Origin: Flavobacterium pectinovorum
GTDB taxonomy: Bacteria; Bacteroidota; Bacteroidia; Flavobacteriales; Flavobacteriaceae
NCBI RefSeq assembly: GCF_006438875.1
Contig: NZ_RCZH01000007.1
Location: 111,891-175,890, forward strand
DNA: 64,000 bases
Direction: 5' to 3'
Shown piece after piece: positions 9,437 through 19,498 of this stretch. Below the pieces are notes generated by a model, which worked only from the letters and a program-made list of their open reading frames with translations, did not search any database and was not told the origin of the DNA. A program made the position numbers and the translations under genes. Positions within the stretch are counted from its first letter, which is position 1. Each line of letters starts with the position of its first letter.

Positions 9437-11152
9437 TCAAAATTTAACATTATAACATATACTTACCATAGTGTTAAATAAATGTATTTCTTTAATGCTT
9501 TCCCCTCCATTTGCGAGATTAATCCTCAACAAACCGCCAGATGTTTGGATTGTTGCTCCAATTCCGATTCCTGTTAAATTGTTAATTTTTTTGGGATTTA
9601 AATTTTTTGTTAAGTCTTGATATATCGCATAATCGATAATTGAGTTTATGTACAAATTGGTTGAAACAATGTATCTGTATTCTGTAAGAAGCATAGCTGT
9701 GAAATTGGCTTGAAGACTATTTTCTGAAAAACCCCTTATTGAGTTTATTCCGCCAAATCTAAATAATTCGTTAGTAATGTAATTTTTACTTTTTAAATAG
9801 AAAATTTGTGGATTTATGTAGATATAGTTTTTTTTGTTTATTTCAAAATTGTAAGAAAGATTTGAATTTGTGTAAAATTGCGGGCTTGAGTCTGCCGTTT
9901 TGGGGTCGTTGTTTGTGCTTCTTTTTCCGTATCCAATAATAAAATTCACAAAAGCTTTTTTAGGGAAAAGAATGTTTTCTGTGTCACTTTTTTTGTATTC
10001 AAAAGTTGAAGTGGTGTAAGAGTTTTTATAGTCGCTAATGGTTAAATTGTTTGTGTTTTGAATATCACTTGATTCAGTTGCCTGGTAGCCAAAGTATATT
10101 TTTGTATTATAATTTAGAAGATATCCTAGATCTATCGAAGTCTTTGTGTTTTGAAAAGTGCTGTCTTGTTTGAAGATATTTAATTGTGCTTTCAGTCCTA
10201 ATGAGGATTGAAATATATATGGGATTTCTATTTTTGTGTTAAAGGTTCTTTGTTGGTTTCCGTCGCTTTTCCAGTATAATGAAAATTGTTCACCAGCATG
10301 AAGAGTGTTTAATAATGCTATGTCAAGGTATCCGTTAAGTGTTGTTTTTTTATTTTCGTTATTCGAAAATCCAATATATCCGTCAAATGTATTTGCTTTC
10401 CTTTTTTCGATATAAGTGTAGATTTTAGTAGAATCGTTTGTGAATAATATTTGAGGATATTTTGTTTGAGTGATGAATTCGTAGCTGTTGATGTCATTGT
10501 AAAGTTCTTTTACCGTTTCTTGGTTAAAAGTCTTGTTGAGATATTTTTTATTGAGTTGTTTTAAGTGTTCTTTTGGAAAATAATTTTGGTTAGATCCGTT
10601 TTCCTGATTTAGAATTATTGAATTTATCGCTCGTTTTTTTTCGGATTTAAAATTTAAATCGGCATAAATTATTGAATTCTCTCTTTGAATATTTTCAAGT
10701 TTTATTTTACTTAAGGCAAAACCTCTTTTTTCGGCATCAATTATTTTTTGATTTAAGAAATTTTCGATTTCCTCATATGGGATGACTATGGTATCTTGTT
10801 TTATTTCTGATATGTCAAAAAAGGACTTATTTGTACCTATATATATATGTATCGTTTTTGCTTTTTTGTTTAGGCCAATTACTGTTGTGTAAGTGCTGTC
10901 GTTTGTTTTGTTAGTTTCTAATATTTGATTGTCTATATATCCTTTTTTAGCTAGTTTTTCAGATGTATTTTTTATTTCATTAAACAATGATTTTATATTG
11001 GTGTGATTTGTTGTATAGTTTACAGAATCAATTATTTGGGTTTGAGTTTGATTAGATCCGTTTATTTTTAAATGGAAGTTTTGTGCGTAGCAAGATATGC
11101 TGGCACAAAAAAAGAATAGGTATAAAAAAGATTTTAAAAGCAATTTTTTCAT
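9437..11152 (-). CDS. Omp85/BamA-like outer-membrane beta-barrel protein
   Basis: The 571-residue protein has a signal peptide (about 1-23, ending CYAQ), an N-terminal region of about 240 residues with alternating strands and helices that may hold POTRA-like domains (INDAEKRGFALSKIKLENI, LKQLNKKYLNKTFNQETV), and a C-terminal barrel ending in KF. GGINSIRGF at about 467-475 matches the RGF motif of Omp85 barrels, and the GGLLRINLANG near the end fits the last strands. It is shorter than BamA and closer in size to TamA- or FhaC-like proteins. It may insert or secrete an outer-membrane or surface protein. No partner gene is adjacent except the SusC downstream; there is no visible terminator between them. 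Confidence 0.75.
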   Translation of the reverse strand: MKKLLLKSFLYLFFFCASISCYAQNFHLKINGSNQTQTQIIDSVNYTTNHTNIKSLFNEIKNTSEKLAKKGYIDNQILETNKTNDSTYTTVIGLNKKAKTIHIYIGTNKSFFDISEIKQDTIVIPYEEIENFLNQKIIDAEKRGFALSKIKLENIQRENSIIYADLNFKSEKKRAINSIILNQENGSNQNYFPKEHLKQLNKKYLNKTFNQETVKELYNDINSYEFITQTKYPQILFTNDSTKIYTYIEKRKANTFDGYIGFSNNENKKTTLNGYLDIALLNTLHAGEQFSLYWKSDGNQQRTFNTKIEIPYIFQSSLGLKAQLNIFKQDSTFQNTKTSIDLGYLLNYNTKIYFGYQATESSDIQNTNNLTISDYKNSYTTSTFEYKKSDTENILFPKKAFVNFIIGYGKRSTNNDPKTADSSPQFYTNSNLSYNFEINKKNYIYINPQIFYLKSKNYITNELFRFGGINSIRGFSENSLQANFTAMLLTEYRYIVSTNLYINSIIDYAIYQDLTKNLNPKKINNLTGIGIGATIQTSGGLLRINLANGGESIKEIHLFNTMVSICYNVKF

Positions 11153-11236
11153 TTATTAAAAGTATTGCAAATATCTATTGTTTGTTTGTAAAATCATAAG
11201 CTTAAATAATGTTGTTGAAAATTAATGAATTAACGT

Positions 11237-11266
11237 TTGTATAGTGAAAAATATTTTATACATTTG
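11237..11266 (+). promoter_or_regulatory. Promoter and leader of the str operon (rpsL)
   Basis: TTG at 11237-11239 and TACATTTG at 11259-11266 are 19 bases apart, matching the Bacteroidota -33/-7 pattern. Just after the predicted start of transcription, CCCG and CGGG (11271-11285) can form a short hairpin at the mRNA 5' end. The untranslated leader is about 50 bases. This also shows that an upstream start for rpsL inside the promoter cannot be used. Confidence 0.75.
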
Positions 11267-11320
11267 CAACCCCGTAAAAAGCGGGAATTTAATATACATA
11301 ATAAATTTTTAGTATTAATT

Positions 11321-11704
11321 ATGCCAACAATTCAACAATTAGTAAGAACAGGAAGAACTCAGATAACTAAGAAGAGTAAATCGGTTGCTTTAGATTCTTG
11401 TCCTCAAAGAAGAGGGGTTTGTACGCGTGTTTACACTACTACACCAAAAAAACCAAACTCTGCAATGCGTAAAGTTGCGCGTGTACGTTTGACAAATGGT
11501 AATGAGGTGAATGCTTACATCCCTGGAGAAGGACACAATTTACAAGAGCACTCGATAGTATTAGTTAGAGGTGGAAGGGTAAAAGATTTGCCAGGTGTTA
11601 GATATCATATCGTTCGTGGAGCGCTTGACACGTCAGGAGTTGCAGGAAGAACGCAAAGAAGATCTAAGTACGGTGCTAAACGCCCAAAAGAAGCAAAAAA
11701 GTAA
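11321..11704 (+). CDS. rpsL: 30S ribosomal protein S12
   Basis: The 127-residue protein of the small-subunit decoding centre starts [12 protein letters not shown], as in other bacteria. An in-frame start farther left is rejected because it would fall inside the promoter. The key loop [19 protein letters not shown] carries Lys43, and [11 protein letters not shown] carries Lys88; both are the streptomycin-sensitive residues. It is the first gene of the str operon. A 119-base spacer separates it from rpsG, much wider than other gaps in the operon. Confidence 0.98.
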
Positions 11705-11823
11705 TTTAAAACGTTAAGAGTTGGAGGTTAGGAGTTAAGGGTTTGAAATTTGAAGCGTAAGCTAAAAACAGATAACACATAACATTTAACGGATAACCTA
11801 TAACTTTTTATTAAAAAAAAGAC
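11705..11823 (+). other. Repetitive spacer between rpsL and rpsG
   Basis: The left half is purine-rich and repeats GTTA-like units (gttaagagtt, ggttaggagttaag). The right half repeats ATAAC (gataac, acataac, atttaac, ggataac, ctataac). The two halves are partly complementary, for example aggtta at 11726-11731 with taacct at 11794-11799, so a long imperfect hairpin is possible. No promoter or terminator is obvious. Confidence 0.5.
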
Positions 11824-12300
11824 ATGAGAAAAAGAGCGGCAAAGAAAAGACCACTTTTACCAGATCCAAGGTTTAATGACCAATTGGTAACGCGTTTTGT
11901 GAACAACTTAATGTGGGATGGTAAGAAATCTACAGCTTTCAAAGTATTTTATGATGCGATTGACATCATTGAGTCTAAAAAGCAAGATTCAGAAAAATCT
12001 TCATTAGAAATTTGGAAAGATGCTTTAACAAACGTTATGCCTCACGTAGAAGTGCGTAGTCGTAGAGTTGGTGGAGCTACATTTCAAATTCCAATGCAAA
12101 TTAGACCAGACAGAAAAATTTCTATGGCAATGAAGTGGTTAATACTTTATTCTAGAAGAAGAAATGAAAAATCTATGGCACAACGTCTAGCGTCAGAATG
12201 TTTAGCTGCGGCTAAAGAAGAAGGTGCTGCGGTTAAGAAAAGAATGGATACTCACAAGATGGCAGAAGCTAACAAAGCTTTCTCTCACTTTAGATTTTAA
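11824..12300 (+). CDS. rpsG: 30S ribosomal protein S7
   Basis: The 158-residue protein nucleates assembly of the 30S head and contacts E-site tRNA. The start MRKRAAKKRPLLPDPRFND and the core GGATFQIPMQIRPDRK and KSMAQRLASECLAAAKEEGAAVKKR are family hallmarks. It lies between rpsL and fusA in the str operon with 10 bases to fusA. It is likely co-transcribed from the rpsL promoter, although the long spacer ahead of it could influence its expression. Confidence 0.98.
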   Translation: MRKRAAKKRPLLPDPRFNDQLVTRFVNNLMWDGKKSTAFKVFYDAIDIIESKKQDSEKSSLEIWKDALTNVMPHVEVRSRRVGGATFQIPMQIRPDRKISMAMKWLILYSRRRNEKSMAQRLASECLAAAKEEGAAVKKRMDTHKMAEANKAFSHFRF

Positions 12301-12310
12301 TTCGTAAGAA

Positions 12311-14467
12311 ATGGCTAGAGATTTAAAATATACAAGAAATATTGGAATTGCTGCTCACATTGATGCTGGTAAAACAACAACAACAGAGCGTATCCTTTTT
12401 TATACTGGAAAATCACATAAAATTGGTGAAGTACACGATGGTGCTGCAACAATGGACTGGATGGCTCAAGAGCAAGAAAGAGGTATTACAATTACATCAG
12501 CTGCAACAACTTGCGAGTGGAGTTTTCCAACTGAGCAAGGTAAAATTTTGCCTGAGTCATTGCCATATCACTTTAATATTATTGATACCCCGGGTCACGT
12601 TGATTTTACTGTAGAGGTAAACCGTTCTTTACGTGTGCTTGATGGTTTAGTTTTCTTATTTAGTGCTGTTGATGGTGTTGAGCCTCAATCAGAAACTAAC
12701 TGGAGACTTGCAGATCAATACAGAGTTCCTCGTATGGGATTTGTAAATAAAATGGACCGTCAAGGATCTAACTTTTTGGCAGTTTGTCAACAAGTTCGTG
12801 ATATGTTAAAGTCTAATGCTGTTGCGATCACTTTACCAATTGGTGAAGAAAATGATTTCAAAGGTGTTGTAGATTTAGTAAAAAACCAAGCTATTATCTG
12901 GCATGATGAAACTCTAGGGGCAACTTTTGATATTGTGCCAATTCCTGAGGATATGTTAGCTGAAGTTAAAGAATACAGATCTATTCTTATTGAAGCAGTA
13001 GCTGATTATGATGAAAATCTATTGGAAAAATTCATGGAAGATGAAAACTCTATTACAGAGGAAGAAATCAACGTAGCTCTTAGAGCTGCAACCATGGATA
13101 TGGCTATCATTCCTATGATTGCTGGTTCTTCTTTCAAAAACAAAGGAGTTCAATTCATGTTAGATGCGGTATGTAAATACTTGCCATCTCCAATGGATAA
13201 AGAAGGTATCTGGGGAATTGATCCTGATGATGCTGAATTGTTAGAAGAAGATCAAACTAAAATCTTGCGTAAGCCAGATGTAAAAGAGCCGTTCGCTGCT
13301 TTAGCATTTAAAATTGCTACTGACCCATTCGTTGGTCGTTTAGCTTTCTTCCGTGCTTATTCAGGACGTCTTGATGCTGGTTCTTATGTTTTGAATACAC
13401 GTTCAGGAAATAAAGAAAGAATTTCTCGTATTTACCAAATGCACGCTAATAAACAAAATCCAATCGATTATATCGAAGCTGGAGATATTGGAGCTGCTGT
13501 TGGATTTAAAGATATTAAAACTGGAGATACATTGTGTGATGAAAAACACCCAATTATTCTTGAGTCTATGAAATTCCCTGCACCGGTAATTGGTATTGCA
13601 ATTGAGCCTAAAACTAAAGCTGACGTTGATAAGATGGGTATGGCTTTGGCTAAATTAGCTGAAGAGGATCCGACATTTACTGTTAGAACAGATGAAGCTT
13701 CAGGGCAAACTATTATATCAGGTATGGGTGAGCTTCACTTAGATATCTTAGTTGATCGTATGAAACGTGAATTTAAAGTTGAAGTAAACCAAGGTGAGCC
13801 TCAAGTTGAATATAAAGAAGCGTTTACAAAAACTGCAACACACAGAGAAACTTACAAGAAACAATCTGGAGGTCGTGGTAAATTCGGTGATATCGTATTT
13901 ACACTTGAGCCTGCTGATGAAGTTGATGGTAAGGTTCCAAAAGGATTACAGTTTATTAATGCAGTAAAAGGTGGTAACGTTCCTAAGGAATATATCCCTT
14001 CTGTAGAAAAAGGTTTCCGTGAAGCTATGAAAACTGGTCCTTTGGCTGGTTATCAGGTGGATAGTTTGAAAGTAACTTTGACGGATGGATCTTTCCACCC
14101 TGTCGATTCTGATGCTCTTTCTTTTGAGTTAGCAGCTAGAATGGGTTATAGAGAAGTGGCGAAAGCTGCTGGGGCAATTGTTCTTGAGCCAATCATGAAA
14201 ATGGAAGTTATTACTCCTGAAGAAAACATGGGAGATATCGTAGGTGATATCAACCGTCGTAGAGGTCAGGTTAATGACATGGGTGATAGAAACGGTGCTA
14301 AAACTATTAAAGCTGATGTGCCTTTATCAGAAATGTTTGGATACGTAACAACGTTGAGAACATTGTCTTCTGGTAGAGCTACTTCAACAATGGAGTTTTC
14401 TCACTATGCAGAAACACCTTCTAATATTTCGGAAGCTGTAATTAAAAAAGCAAAAGGTAACGCTTAA
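12311..14467 (+). CDS. fusA: Elongation factor G
   Basis: The 718-residue translational GTPase drives tRNA-mRNA translocation. The GTP-binding motifs are visible: [15 protein letters not shown] (P-loop), [11 protein letters not shown] (switch I), [12 protein letters not shown] (switch II) and NKMDR. Later domains carry [22 protein letters not shown] and the C-terminal [19 protein letters not shown]. The length is normal for bacterial EF-G. It sits between rpsG and rpsJ; tuf, which follows fusA in many bacteria, is absent here. Confidence 0.99.
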   Translation: MARDLKYTRNIGIAAHIDAGKTTTTERILFYTGKSHKIGEVHDGAATMDWMAQEQERGITITSAATTCEWSFPTEQGKILPESLPYHFNIIDTPGHVDFTVEVNRSLRVLDGLVFLFSAVDGVEPQSETNWRLADQYRVPRMGFVNKMDRQGSNFLAVCQQVRDMLKSNAVAITLPIGEENDFKGVVDLVKNQAIIWHDETLGATFDIVPIPEDMLAEVKEYRSILIEAVADYDENLLEKFMEDENSITEEEINVALRAATMDMAIIPMIAGSSFKNKGVQFMLDAVCKYLPSPMDKEGIWGIDPDDAELLEEDQTKILRKPDVKEPFAALAFKIATDPFVGRLAFFRAYSGRLDAGSYVLNTRSGNKERISRIYQMHANKQNPIDYIEAGDIGAAVGFKDIKTGDTLCDEKHPIILESMKFPAPVIGIAIEPKTKADVDKMGMALAKLAEEDPTFTVRTDEASGQTIISGMGELHLDILVDRMKREFKVEVNQGEPQVEYKEAFTKTATHRETYKKQSGGRGKFGDIVFTLEPADEVDGKVPKGLQFINAVKGGNVPKEYIPSVEKGFREAMKTGPLAGYQVDSLKVTLTDGSFHPVDSDALSFELAARMGYREVAKAAGAIVLEPIMKMEVITPEENMGDIVGDINRRRGQVNDMGDRNGAKTIKADVPLSEMFGYVTTLRTLSSGRATSTMEFSHYAETPSNISEAVIKKAKGNA

Positions 14468-14478
14468 TTCTTAAGAAA

Positions 14479-14784
14479 ATGAGTCAAAAAATCAGAATAA
14501 AACTAAAATCTTATGATCATATGTTGGTGGACAAGTCTGCTGAAAAGATCGTAAAAACAGTAAAAACTACTGGAGCAGTTGTAACAGGTCCAATTCCGTT
14601 GCCAACTCACAAAAAACTTTTCACTGTGTTGCGTTCTCCGCACGTTAACAAAAAAGCGAGAGAGCAATTTGAAGTAATGTCATACAAGAGATTGATTGAT
14701 ATTTATTCATCTTCATCTAAAACTATTGATGCATTAATGAAACTTGAATTGCCAAGTGGAGTTGAAGTAGAGATAAAAGTATAA
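14479..14784 (+). CDS. rpsJ: 30S ribosomal protein S10
   Basis: The 101-residue protein is part of the 30S head and, as NusE, of transcription antitermination complexes. The start [25 protein letters not shown] and [29 protein letters not shown] are unmistakable. It is attached to the end of the str operon 11 bases after fusA and followed by a strong terminator, so it is separated from rplC, its usual operon mate. Confidence 0.98.
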
Positions 14785-14807
14785 TTTTTTTATTATATTT
14801 TATATAT

Positions 14808-14839
14808 AAAAAGCGAGACAGAAATGTCTCGCTTTTTTT
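14808..14839 (+). terminator. Strong intrinsic terminator after rpsJ
   Basis: GCGAGACA pairs perfectly with TGTCTCGC around a GAAA tetraloop, and the stem is extended by flanking A and T runs; seven T residues follow. It ends the str operon inside what is otherwise a continuous ribosomal gene array. The rest of the 405-base gap up to rplC is A/T-rich and contains the rplC promoter and leader. Confidence 0.93.
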
Positions 14840-15089
14840 GTTGTCAAGAATTTTTGCTTCATGATTTTTAAAGTGTTTGTTTTTTAATTCATTAAACCAG
14901 TTTTGGGTGAAATGTCTTTTATTTAGGTAGTTGCCGATGTTTTTTTTGTTAGTGGATTATGTAATTGTTAAGTCTAATGTTGTTGCAAGTTAAGAAGTTT
15001 AGGTTTAATTTTTGGTATAGATAAAATATTGTTAGCGGTTAATTTGATCGTTGAATTTTGATAATGAGCGATTTAATTTTTGTAACTGT

Positions 15090-15170
15090 TTGGTATATTC
15101 GATTTTAATATATACTTTTGCACTCCCTGTTTGGAAATTTCTGTTATTTTCAAATTGAAGGGAATTTTAG
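15090..15170 (+). promoter_or_regulatory. Promoter and structured leader of the rplC (S10/spc/alpha) operon
   Basis: TTG at 15090-15092 and TACTTTTG at 15113-15120 are 20 bases apart, a good Bacteroidota promoter. The leader contains TCCCT (15124-15128) pairing with AGGGA (15059+100, i.e. 15159-15163), with an inner GAAAT/ATTTTC stem. This may be an autoregulatory leader, by analogy with L4 control of S10 operons, but the structure is not the E. coli one. Confidence 0.65.
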
Positions 15171-15189
15171 TAATTAATAATTAATATTT

Positions 15190-15807
15190 ATGTCTGGGTT
15201 AATTGGTAAAAAAATCGGCATGACTAGTATTTTCGACGAAAACGGGAAAAACATTCCTTGTACAGTAATCGAAGCTGGGCCGTGTGTTGTTACCCAAGTC
15301 AGAACCAAAGGTGTTGACGGGTACGAAGCGTTGCAACTTGGTTTCGATGACAAAAACGAGAAACATTCCACTAAAGCGGCTCTAGGTCACTTTAAAAAAG
15401 CTGGAACTGTTGCTAAGAAAAAAGTCGTTGAATTTCAAGATTTTGCAACTGAACAAAAATTAGGAGATCTTATTGATGTTTCTATTTTTGCTGAAGGAGA
15501 ATTTGTAGATGTACAAGGTGTGTCTAAAGGTAAAGGTTTTCAAGGGGTTGTTAAACGTCACGGATTTGGTGGTGTTGGACAAGCAACTCACGGTCAACAC
15601 AACCGTTTAAGAGCGCCAGGTTCTGTAGGAGCTTCTTCTTATCCATCTAGAGTATTCAAAGGAATGCGTATGGCTGGAAGAATGGGAGGAGACAATGTAA
15701 AAGTTCAAAACCTTAGAGTTTTAAAAGTGGTTGCTGAAAAGAACCTACTTGTTATTAAAGGATGTGTTCCTGGACATAAAAACTCTTATGTAATCATTCA
15801 GAAGTAA
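15190..15807 (+). CDS. rplC: 50S ribosomal protein L3
   Basis: The 205-residue protein binds 23S rRNA near the peptidyl-transferase centre. It starts [20 protein letters not shown], and the central loop [38 protein letters not shown] is the conserved extension that reaches the catalytic centre; its Gln is a known methylation site in other bacteria. It is the first gene of the S10-spc-alpha transcription unit here, as rpsJ has been moved upstream. It overlaps rplD by one base (TAATG). Confidence 0.98.
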   Translation: MSGLIGKKIGMTSIFDENGKNIPCTVIEAGPCVVTQVRTKGVDGYEALQLGFDDKNEKHSTKAALGHFKKAGTVAKKKVVEFQDFATEQKLGDLIDVSIFAEGEFVDVQGVSKGKGFQGVVKRHGFGGVGQATHGQHNRLRAPGSVGASSYPSRVFKGMRMAGRMGGDNVKVQNLRVLKVVAEKNLLVIKGCVPGHKNSYVIIQK

Positions 15808-16436
15808 TGGAAGTAAAAGTATTAGATTTCAACGGAAAAGATACTGGAAGAAAAGTTCAACTTTCTGATTCAGTATTCGCAATTGAGCCAAACAATCACG
15901 CTGTATACCTTGATGTAAAGCAATATCTTGCTAATCAAAGACAAGGAACTCACAAAGCTAAAGAAAGAGCTGAAGTGACAGGAAGTACGCGTAAGATTAA
16001 AAAACAAAAAGGAACAGGTACTGCTCGTGCGGGAAGTATCAAAAATCCATTGTTTAAGGGTGGTGGAACAATTTTTGGACCAAGACCAAGAAGTTATTCA
16101 TTTAAATTGAATAAAGGCTTGAAAAGATTGGCGAGAAAATCAGCTTTCTCAATCAAAGCAAAAGAGGCGAATATCATCGTTCTTGAAGACTTTAATTTTG
16201 AAGTGCCAAACACTAAAAATTTCATTAACGTTTTGAAAGCTTTAGGGTTAGAAAATAAAAAATCTCTATTTGTGTTGGGAGAGTCAAATAAAAATGTATA
16301 TTTGTCGTCACGCAATTTAAAGGCTTCTAATGTCGTAACTAGCTCAGAATTAAGCACTTACGCTATTTTAAACACTAATAATTTAGTGCTTTTAGAAGGT
16401 TCTTTGGAGTTAATCGAAGAAAATTTAAGCAAATAA
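15807..16436 (+). CDS. rplD: 50S ribosomal protein L4
   Basis: The 209-residue protein lines the exit tunnel with its basic loop (KKQKGTGTARAGSIKNPLFKGGG, FGPRPRSYSFKLNK). In E. coli it also represses its own operon by acting on the leader mRNA; whether that occurs here is unknown. The start codon overlaps the rplC stop by one base, suggesting translational coupling. Length and motifs are normal. Confidence 0.98.
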   Translation: MEVKVLDFNGKDTGRKVQLSDSVFAIEPNNHAVYLDVKQYLANQRQGTHKAKERAEVTGSTRKIKKQKGTGTARAGSIKNPLFKGGGTIFGPRPRSYSFKLNKGLKRLARKSAFSIKAKEANIIVLEDFNFEVPNTKNFINVLKALGLENKKSLFVLGESNKNVYLSSRNLKASNVVTSSELSTYAILNTNNLVLLEGSLELIEENLSK

Positions 16437-16443
16437 TAGGAAT

Positions 16444-16734
16444 ATGAGTATCATAATTAGACCTATAGTAACAGAAAAAGTAACCAAAGAAAGTGAAGTT
16501 TTAAACCGCTTCGGATTCGTTGTTGACAAAAAAGCAAACAAAGTTCAGATTAAGAAAGCTATTGAAGCTGCTTATGGAGTAACTATCGTTTCAGTTAACA
16601 CGATGAACGTAAGACCGGATAGAACTACAAAATACACTAAAAGTGGTTTGATCAGTGGAAAGACAAATGCAATTAAGAAAGCGATTGTTCAAGTACAAGA
16701 AGGAGAAACAATTGATTTTTACAACAATATCTAA
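16444..16734 (+). CDS. rplW: 50S ribosomal protein L23
   Basis: The 96-residue protein sits at the tunnel exit and docks trigger factor and the signal recognition particle. It starts MSIIIRPIVTEKVTKESE, with KVQIKKAIEAAYGVTIVSVNTMNVRP as the conserved core. It lies between rplD and rplB with gaps below 10 bases. Confidence 0.98.
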   Translation: MSIIIRPIVTEKVTKESEVLNRFGFVVDKKANKVQIKKAIEAAYGVTIVSVNTMNVRPDRTTKYTKSGLISGKTNAIKKAIVQVQEGETIDFYNNI

Positions 16735-16743
16735 GATAGAAAA

Positions 16744-17568
16744 ATGTCAGTAAGAAAATTAAAACCTATTACCCCAGGTCAGCGATTTAGAGTTGTGAAT
16801 GGTTATGACGCCATTACAACTGATAAGCCGGAACGCTCTTTGATAGCGCCGATAAAAAACTCTGGAGGTAGAAATAGTCAAGGAAAGATGACCATGCGTT
16901 ATACGGGTGGTGGTCACAAGCAGAGATATCGTATCATTGATTTCAAACGTACAAAAGAAGGAATTCCAGCTACAGTGAAATCAATTGAGTATGATCCAAA
17001 TCGTACTGCATTTATCGCTTTATTAGCTTATGCTGATGGAGAGAAAACATACGTTATTGCTCAAAACGGATTGAAAGTTGGTCAGAAATTAGTTTCTGGT
17101 CCAGAATCTCAACCTGAAATTGGTAATACATTGCCTTTAAGCAGAATTCCTTTAGGAACTGTAATCTCTTGTATTGAGTTACGTCCAGGTCAAGGTGCGG
17201 TAATCGCTCGTTCAGCTGGAACATTTGCTCAATTAATGGCAAGAGATGGAAAATATGCTACAATTAAAATGCCGTCTGGAGAAACAAGATTGATCTTGTT
17301 AACTTGTTCAGCTACAATTGGAGCAGTTTCTAATTCAGACCACCAATTAGTTGTATCAGGAAAAGCTGGTAGAACAAGATGGTTAGGAAGAAGACCTAGA
17401 ACAAGACCTGTTGCAATGAACCCTGTTGATCACCCAATGGGTGGTGGAGAAGGACGTTCTTCTGGTGGACATCCACGTTCAAGAAATGGAATACCAGCAA
17501 AAGGTTATAGAACTCGTTCTAAGAAAAACCCGAGTAACAAGTATATCGTAGAACGTAGAAAGAAATAA
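16744..17568 (+). CDS. rplB: 50S ribosomal protein L2
   Basis: The 274-residue protein is needed for subunit association and peptidyl-transferase activity. It starts [18 protein letters not shown]. The conserved [22 protein letters not shown] carries the histidine implicated in function, and the C-terminus is basic ([19 protein letters not shown]). Normal length and position. Confidence 0.98.
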   Translation: MSVRKLKPITPGQRFRVVNGYDAITTDKPERSLIAPIKNSGGRNSQGKMTMRYTGGGHKQRYRIIDFKRTKEGIPATVKSIEYDPNRTAFIALLAYADGEKTYVIAQNGLKVGQKLVSGPESQPEIGNTLPLSRIPLGTVISCIELRPGQGAVIARSAGTFAQLMARDGKYATIKMPSGETRLILLTCSATIGAVSNSDHQLVVSGKAGRTRWLGRRPRTRPVAMNPVDHPMGGGEGRSSGGHPRSRNGIPAKGYRTRSKKNPSNKYIVERRKK

Positions 17569-17574
17569 TAAGAT

Positions 17575-17853
17575 ATGGCACGTTCATTAAAAAAAGGACC
17601 TTTCGTTCATTATAAGTTAGACAAGAAAGTTCAGGAAAACATTGAAAATGGAAATAAAGGAGTAGTAAAGACTTGGTCTAGAGCTTCTATGATTACTCCA
17701 GACTTTGTTGGACAAACTATCGCAGTTCATAACGGTCGTCAATTTGTACCAGTTTACGTAACAGAAAACATGGTAGGTCACAAATTAGGAGAGTTTTCAC
17801 CAACTAGATCTTTTAGAGGTCATGCTGGAGCAAAAAATAAAGGTAAAAAATAA
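17575..17853 (+). CDS. rpsS: 30S ribosomal protein S19
   Basis: The 92-residue protein of the 30S head pairs with S13. It starts [15 protein letters not shown], and [34 protein letters not shown] is the family signature. It lies 6 bases after rplB and 6 before rplV. Confidence 0.98.
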   Translation: MARSLKKGPFVHYKLDKKVQENIENGNKGVVKTWSRASMITPDFVGQTIAVHNGRQFVPVYVTENMVGHKLGEFSPTRSFRGHAGAKNKGKK

Positions 17854-17859
17854 GAAGCA

Positions 17860-18273
17860 ATGGGAGTTCGTAAAAGAGAAACAGCAGATGCGAGAAAAGA
17901 GGCTAATAAGTCTATTGCTTTCGCAAAATTGAATAACTGCCCTACTTCACCTAGAAAAATGCGCTTAGTAGCGGACTTGGTAAGAGGTCAGAAGGTAGAA
18001 AGAGCACTTAACATCTTAAGATTCAGTTCTAAAGAGGCTTCAAGAAAATTAGAGAAACTATTATTATCTGCAATCAATAACTGGGAGCAAAAAAATAGCG
18101 AAGGTAATTTAGAAGAAGCTGGATTATTTGTTAAGGAGATCAGAGTAGATGGTGGAATGATGTTGAAAAGACTTCGTCCAGCTCCACAAGGTCGTGCACA
18201 CAGAATAAGAAAACGTTCTAATCACGTAACAATCGTGCTTGGAGCTATCAATAACACACAAAGCAATTCTTAA
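17860..18273 (+). CDS. rplV: 50S ribosomal protein L22
   Basis: The 137-residue protein reaches into the exit tunnel with a beta-hairpin ([33 protein letters not shown]). It has an N-terminal extension of about 25 residues ([19 protein letters not shown]) relative to the 110-residue E. coli form, as is common in this group. This hairpin is the site of macrolide-resistance changes in other species. Confidence 0.98.
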
Positions 18274-18278
18274 GCAGC

Positions 18279-19040
18279 ATGGGACAAAAGACAAATCCAA
18301 TTGGAAATAGACTTGGTATCATCAGAGGGTGGGACTCAAACTGGTATGGTGGAAATGATTACGGTGATAAACTTGCCGAAGATCACAAAATCAGAAAGTA
18401 TATCCACGCTCGTTTATCAAAAGCTAGTGTATCTAAAGTAATCATCGAGAGAACTTTGAAACTTGTAACCGTTACTATCACTACTGCCAGACCTGGTATC
18501 ATTATCGGAAAAGGTGGACAAGAGGTAGACAAGTTAAAAGAAGAACTTAAGAAAGTTACTGACAAAGAGGTTCAGATCAACATCTTTGAAATCAAAAGAC
18601 CTGAATTAGATGCTTATCTTGTGGCGACAAGCATCGCTCGTCAAATCGAAAGCCGTATTTCTTACAGACGTGCAATCAAAATGGCTATTGCTGCCTCTAT
18701 GCGTATGAACGCTGAAGGTATCAAAGTTTTGATTTCTGGTCGTTTGAACGGTGCTGAGATGGCACGTTCAGAAGGTTTCAAAGAGGGTAGAATTCCTCTA
18801 TCAACTTTCAGAGCTGATATTGATTATGCTTTGGCTGAAGCTCATACTACTTACGGTAGAATGGGAATCAAAGTATGGATCATGAAAGGTGAAGTTTATG
18901 GAAAGAGAGATCTTTCTCCACTTGCAGGAATGGATAAAAAACAATCTGGAACTGGTGGTGGTAAAGGTGGCGATTCTCCAAGAGGAGATAGAAAGCCTTT
19001 TAATAAAGGTGGAAAACCAGACGCTCGTAAAAGAAAGTAA
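18279..19040 (+). CDS. rpsC: 30S ribosomal protein S3
   Basis: The 253-residue protein is part of the mRNA entry channel helicase. It starts [25 protein letters not shown], and the KH domain GxxG is seen in [19 protein letters not shown] glycine- and lysine-rich tail (about residues 225-253, [20 protein letters not shown]) extends beyond the E. coli protein and is probably disordered and RNA-binding. Confidence 0.98.
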   Translation: MGQKTNPIGNRLGIIRGWDSNWYGGNDYGDKLAEDHKIRKYIHARLSKASVSKVIIERTLKLVTVTITTARPGIIIGKGGQEVDKLKEELKKVTDKEVQINIFEIKRPELDAYLVATSIARQIESRISYRRAIKMAIAASMRMNAEGIKVLISGRLNGAEMARSEGFKEGRIPLSTFRADIDYALAEAHTTYGRMGIKVWIMKGEVYGKRDLSPLAGMDKKQSGTGGGKGGDSPRGDRKPFNKGGKPDARKRK

Positions 19041-19059
19041 ATTTTTAAACTAAAGAAAA

Positions 19060-19485
19060 ATGTTACAGCCTAAAAGAACAAAATACCGTAAGGTACAAAA
19101 GGGTAAAATGAAAGGTAACTCTCAAAGAGGGCATGAACTTTCTAATGGAATGTTTGGTATTAAATCTGTACATGAAGATGGAATGTTCTTAACTTCTCGT
19201 CAAATCGAAGCTGCGCGTATTGCTGCAACTCGTTTTATGAAGAGAGAAGGACAATTATGGATCAAAATATTTCCAGACAAACCAATTACTAAGAAACCTC
19301 TTGAGGTACGTATGGGTAAAGGTAAAGGTGCCGTTGAATATTGGGCTGCCGTTGTTAAACCCGGAAGAATTATGTTTGAAGTTGGAGGGGTTCCTTTATC
19401 AGTTGCAAAAGAGGCATTACGTCTTGCAGCTCAAAAGCTTCCAGTAAAAACTAAATTCGTCGTTGCTAGAGATTTCGAAGCATAA
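19060..19485 (+). CDS. rplP: 50S ribosomal protein L16
   Basis: The 141-residue protein binds near the A-site of the large subunit. It starts [20 protein letters not shown], and the [26 protein letters not shown] core is conserved. It is followed 13 bases later by rpmC. Confidence 0.98.
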   Translation: MLQPKRTKYRKVQKGKMKGNSQRGHELSNGMFGIKSVHEDGMFLTSRQIEAARIAATRFMKREGQLWIKIFPDKPITKKPLEVRMGKGKGAVEYWAAVVKPGRIMFEVGGVPLSVAKEALRLAAQKLPVKTKFVVARDFEA

Positions 19486-19498
19486 TTAAATTTATATT

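Noticed and set aside
11237..11320. Longer N-terminal start for rpsL
   Set aside because: The extra 28 residues would start inside the promoter (TTG and TACATTTG) and are not found in S12 proteins.
12342..12614. Reading frame within fusA
   Set aside because: It is a shadow in another frame of EF-G with no independent start signals.
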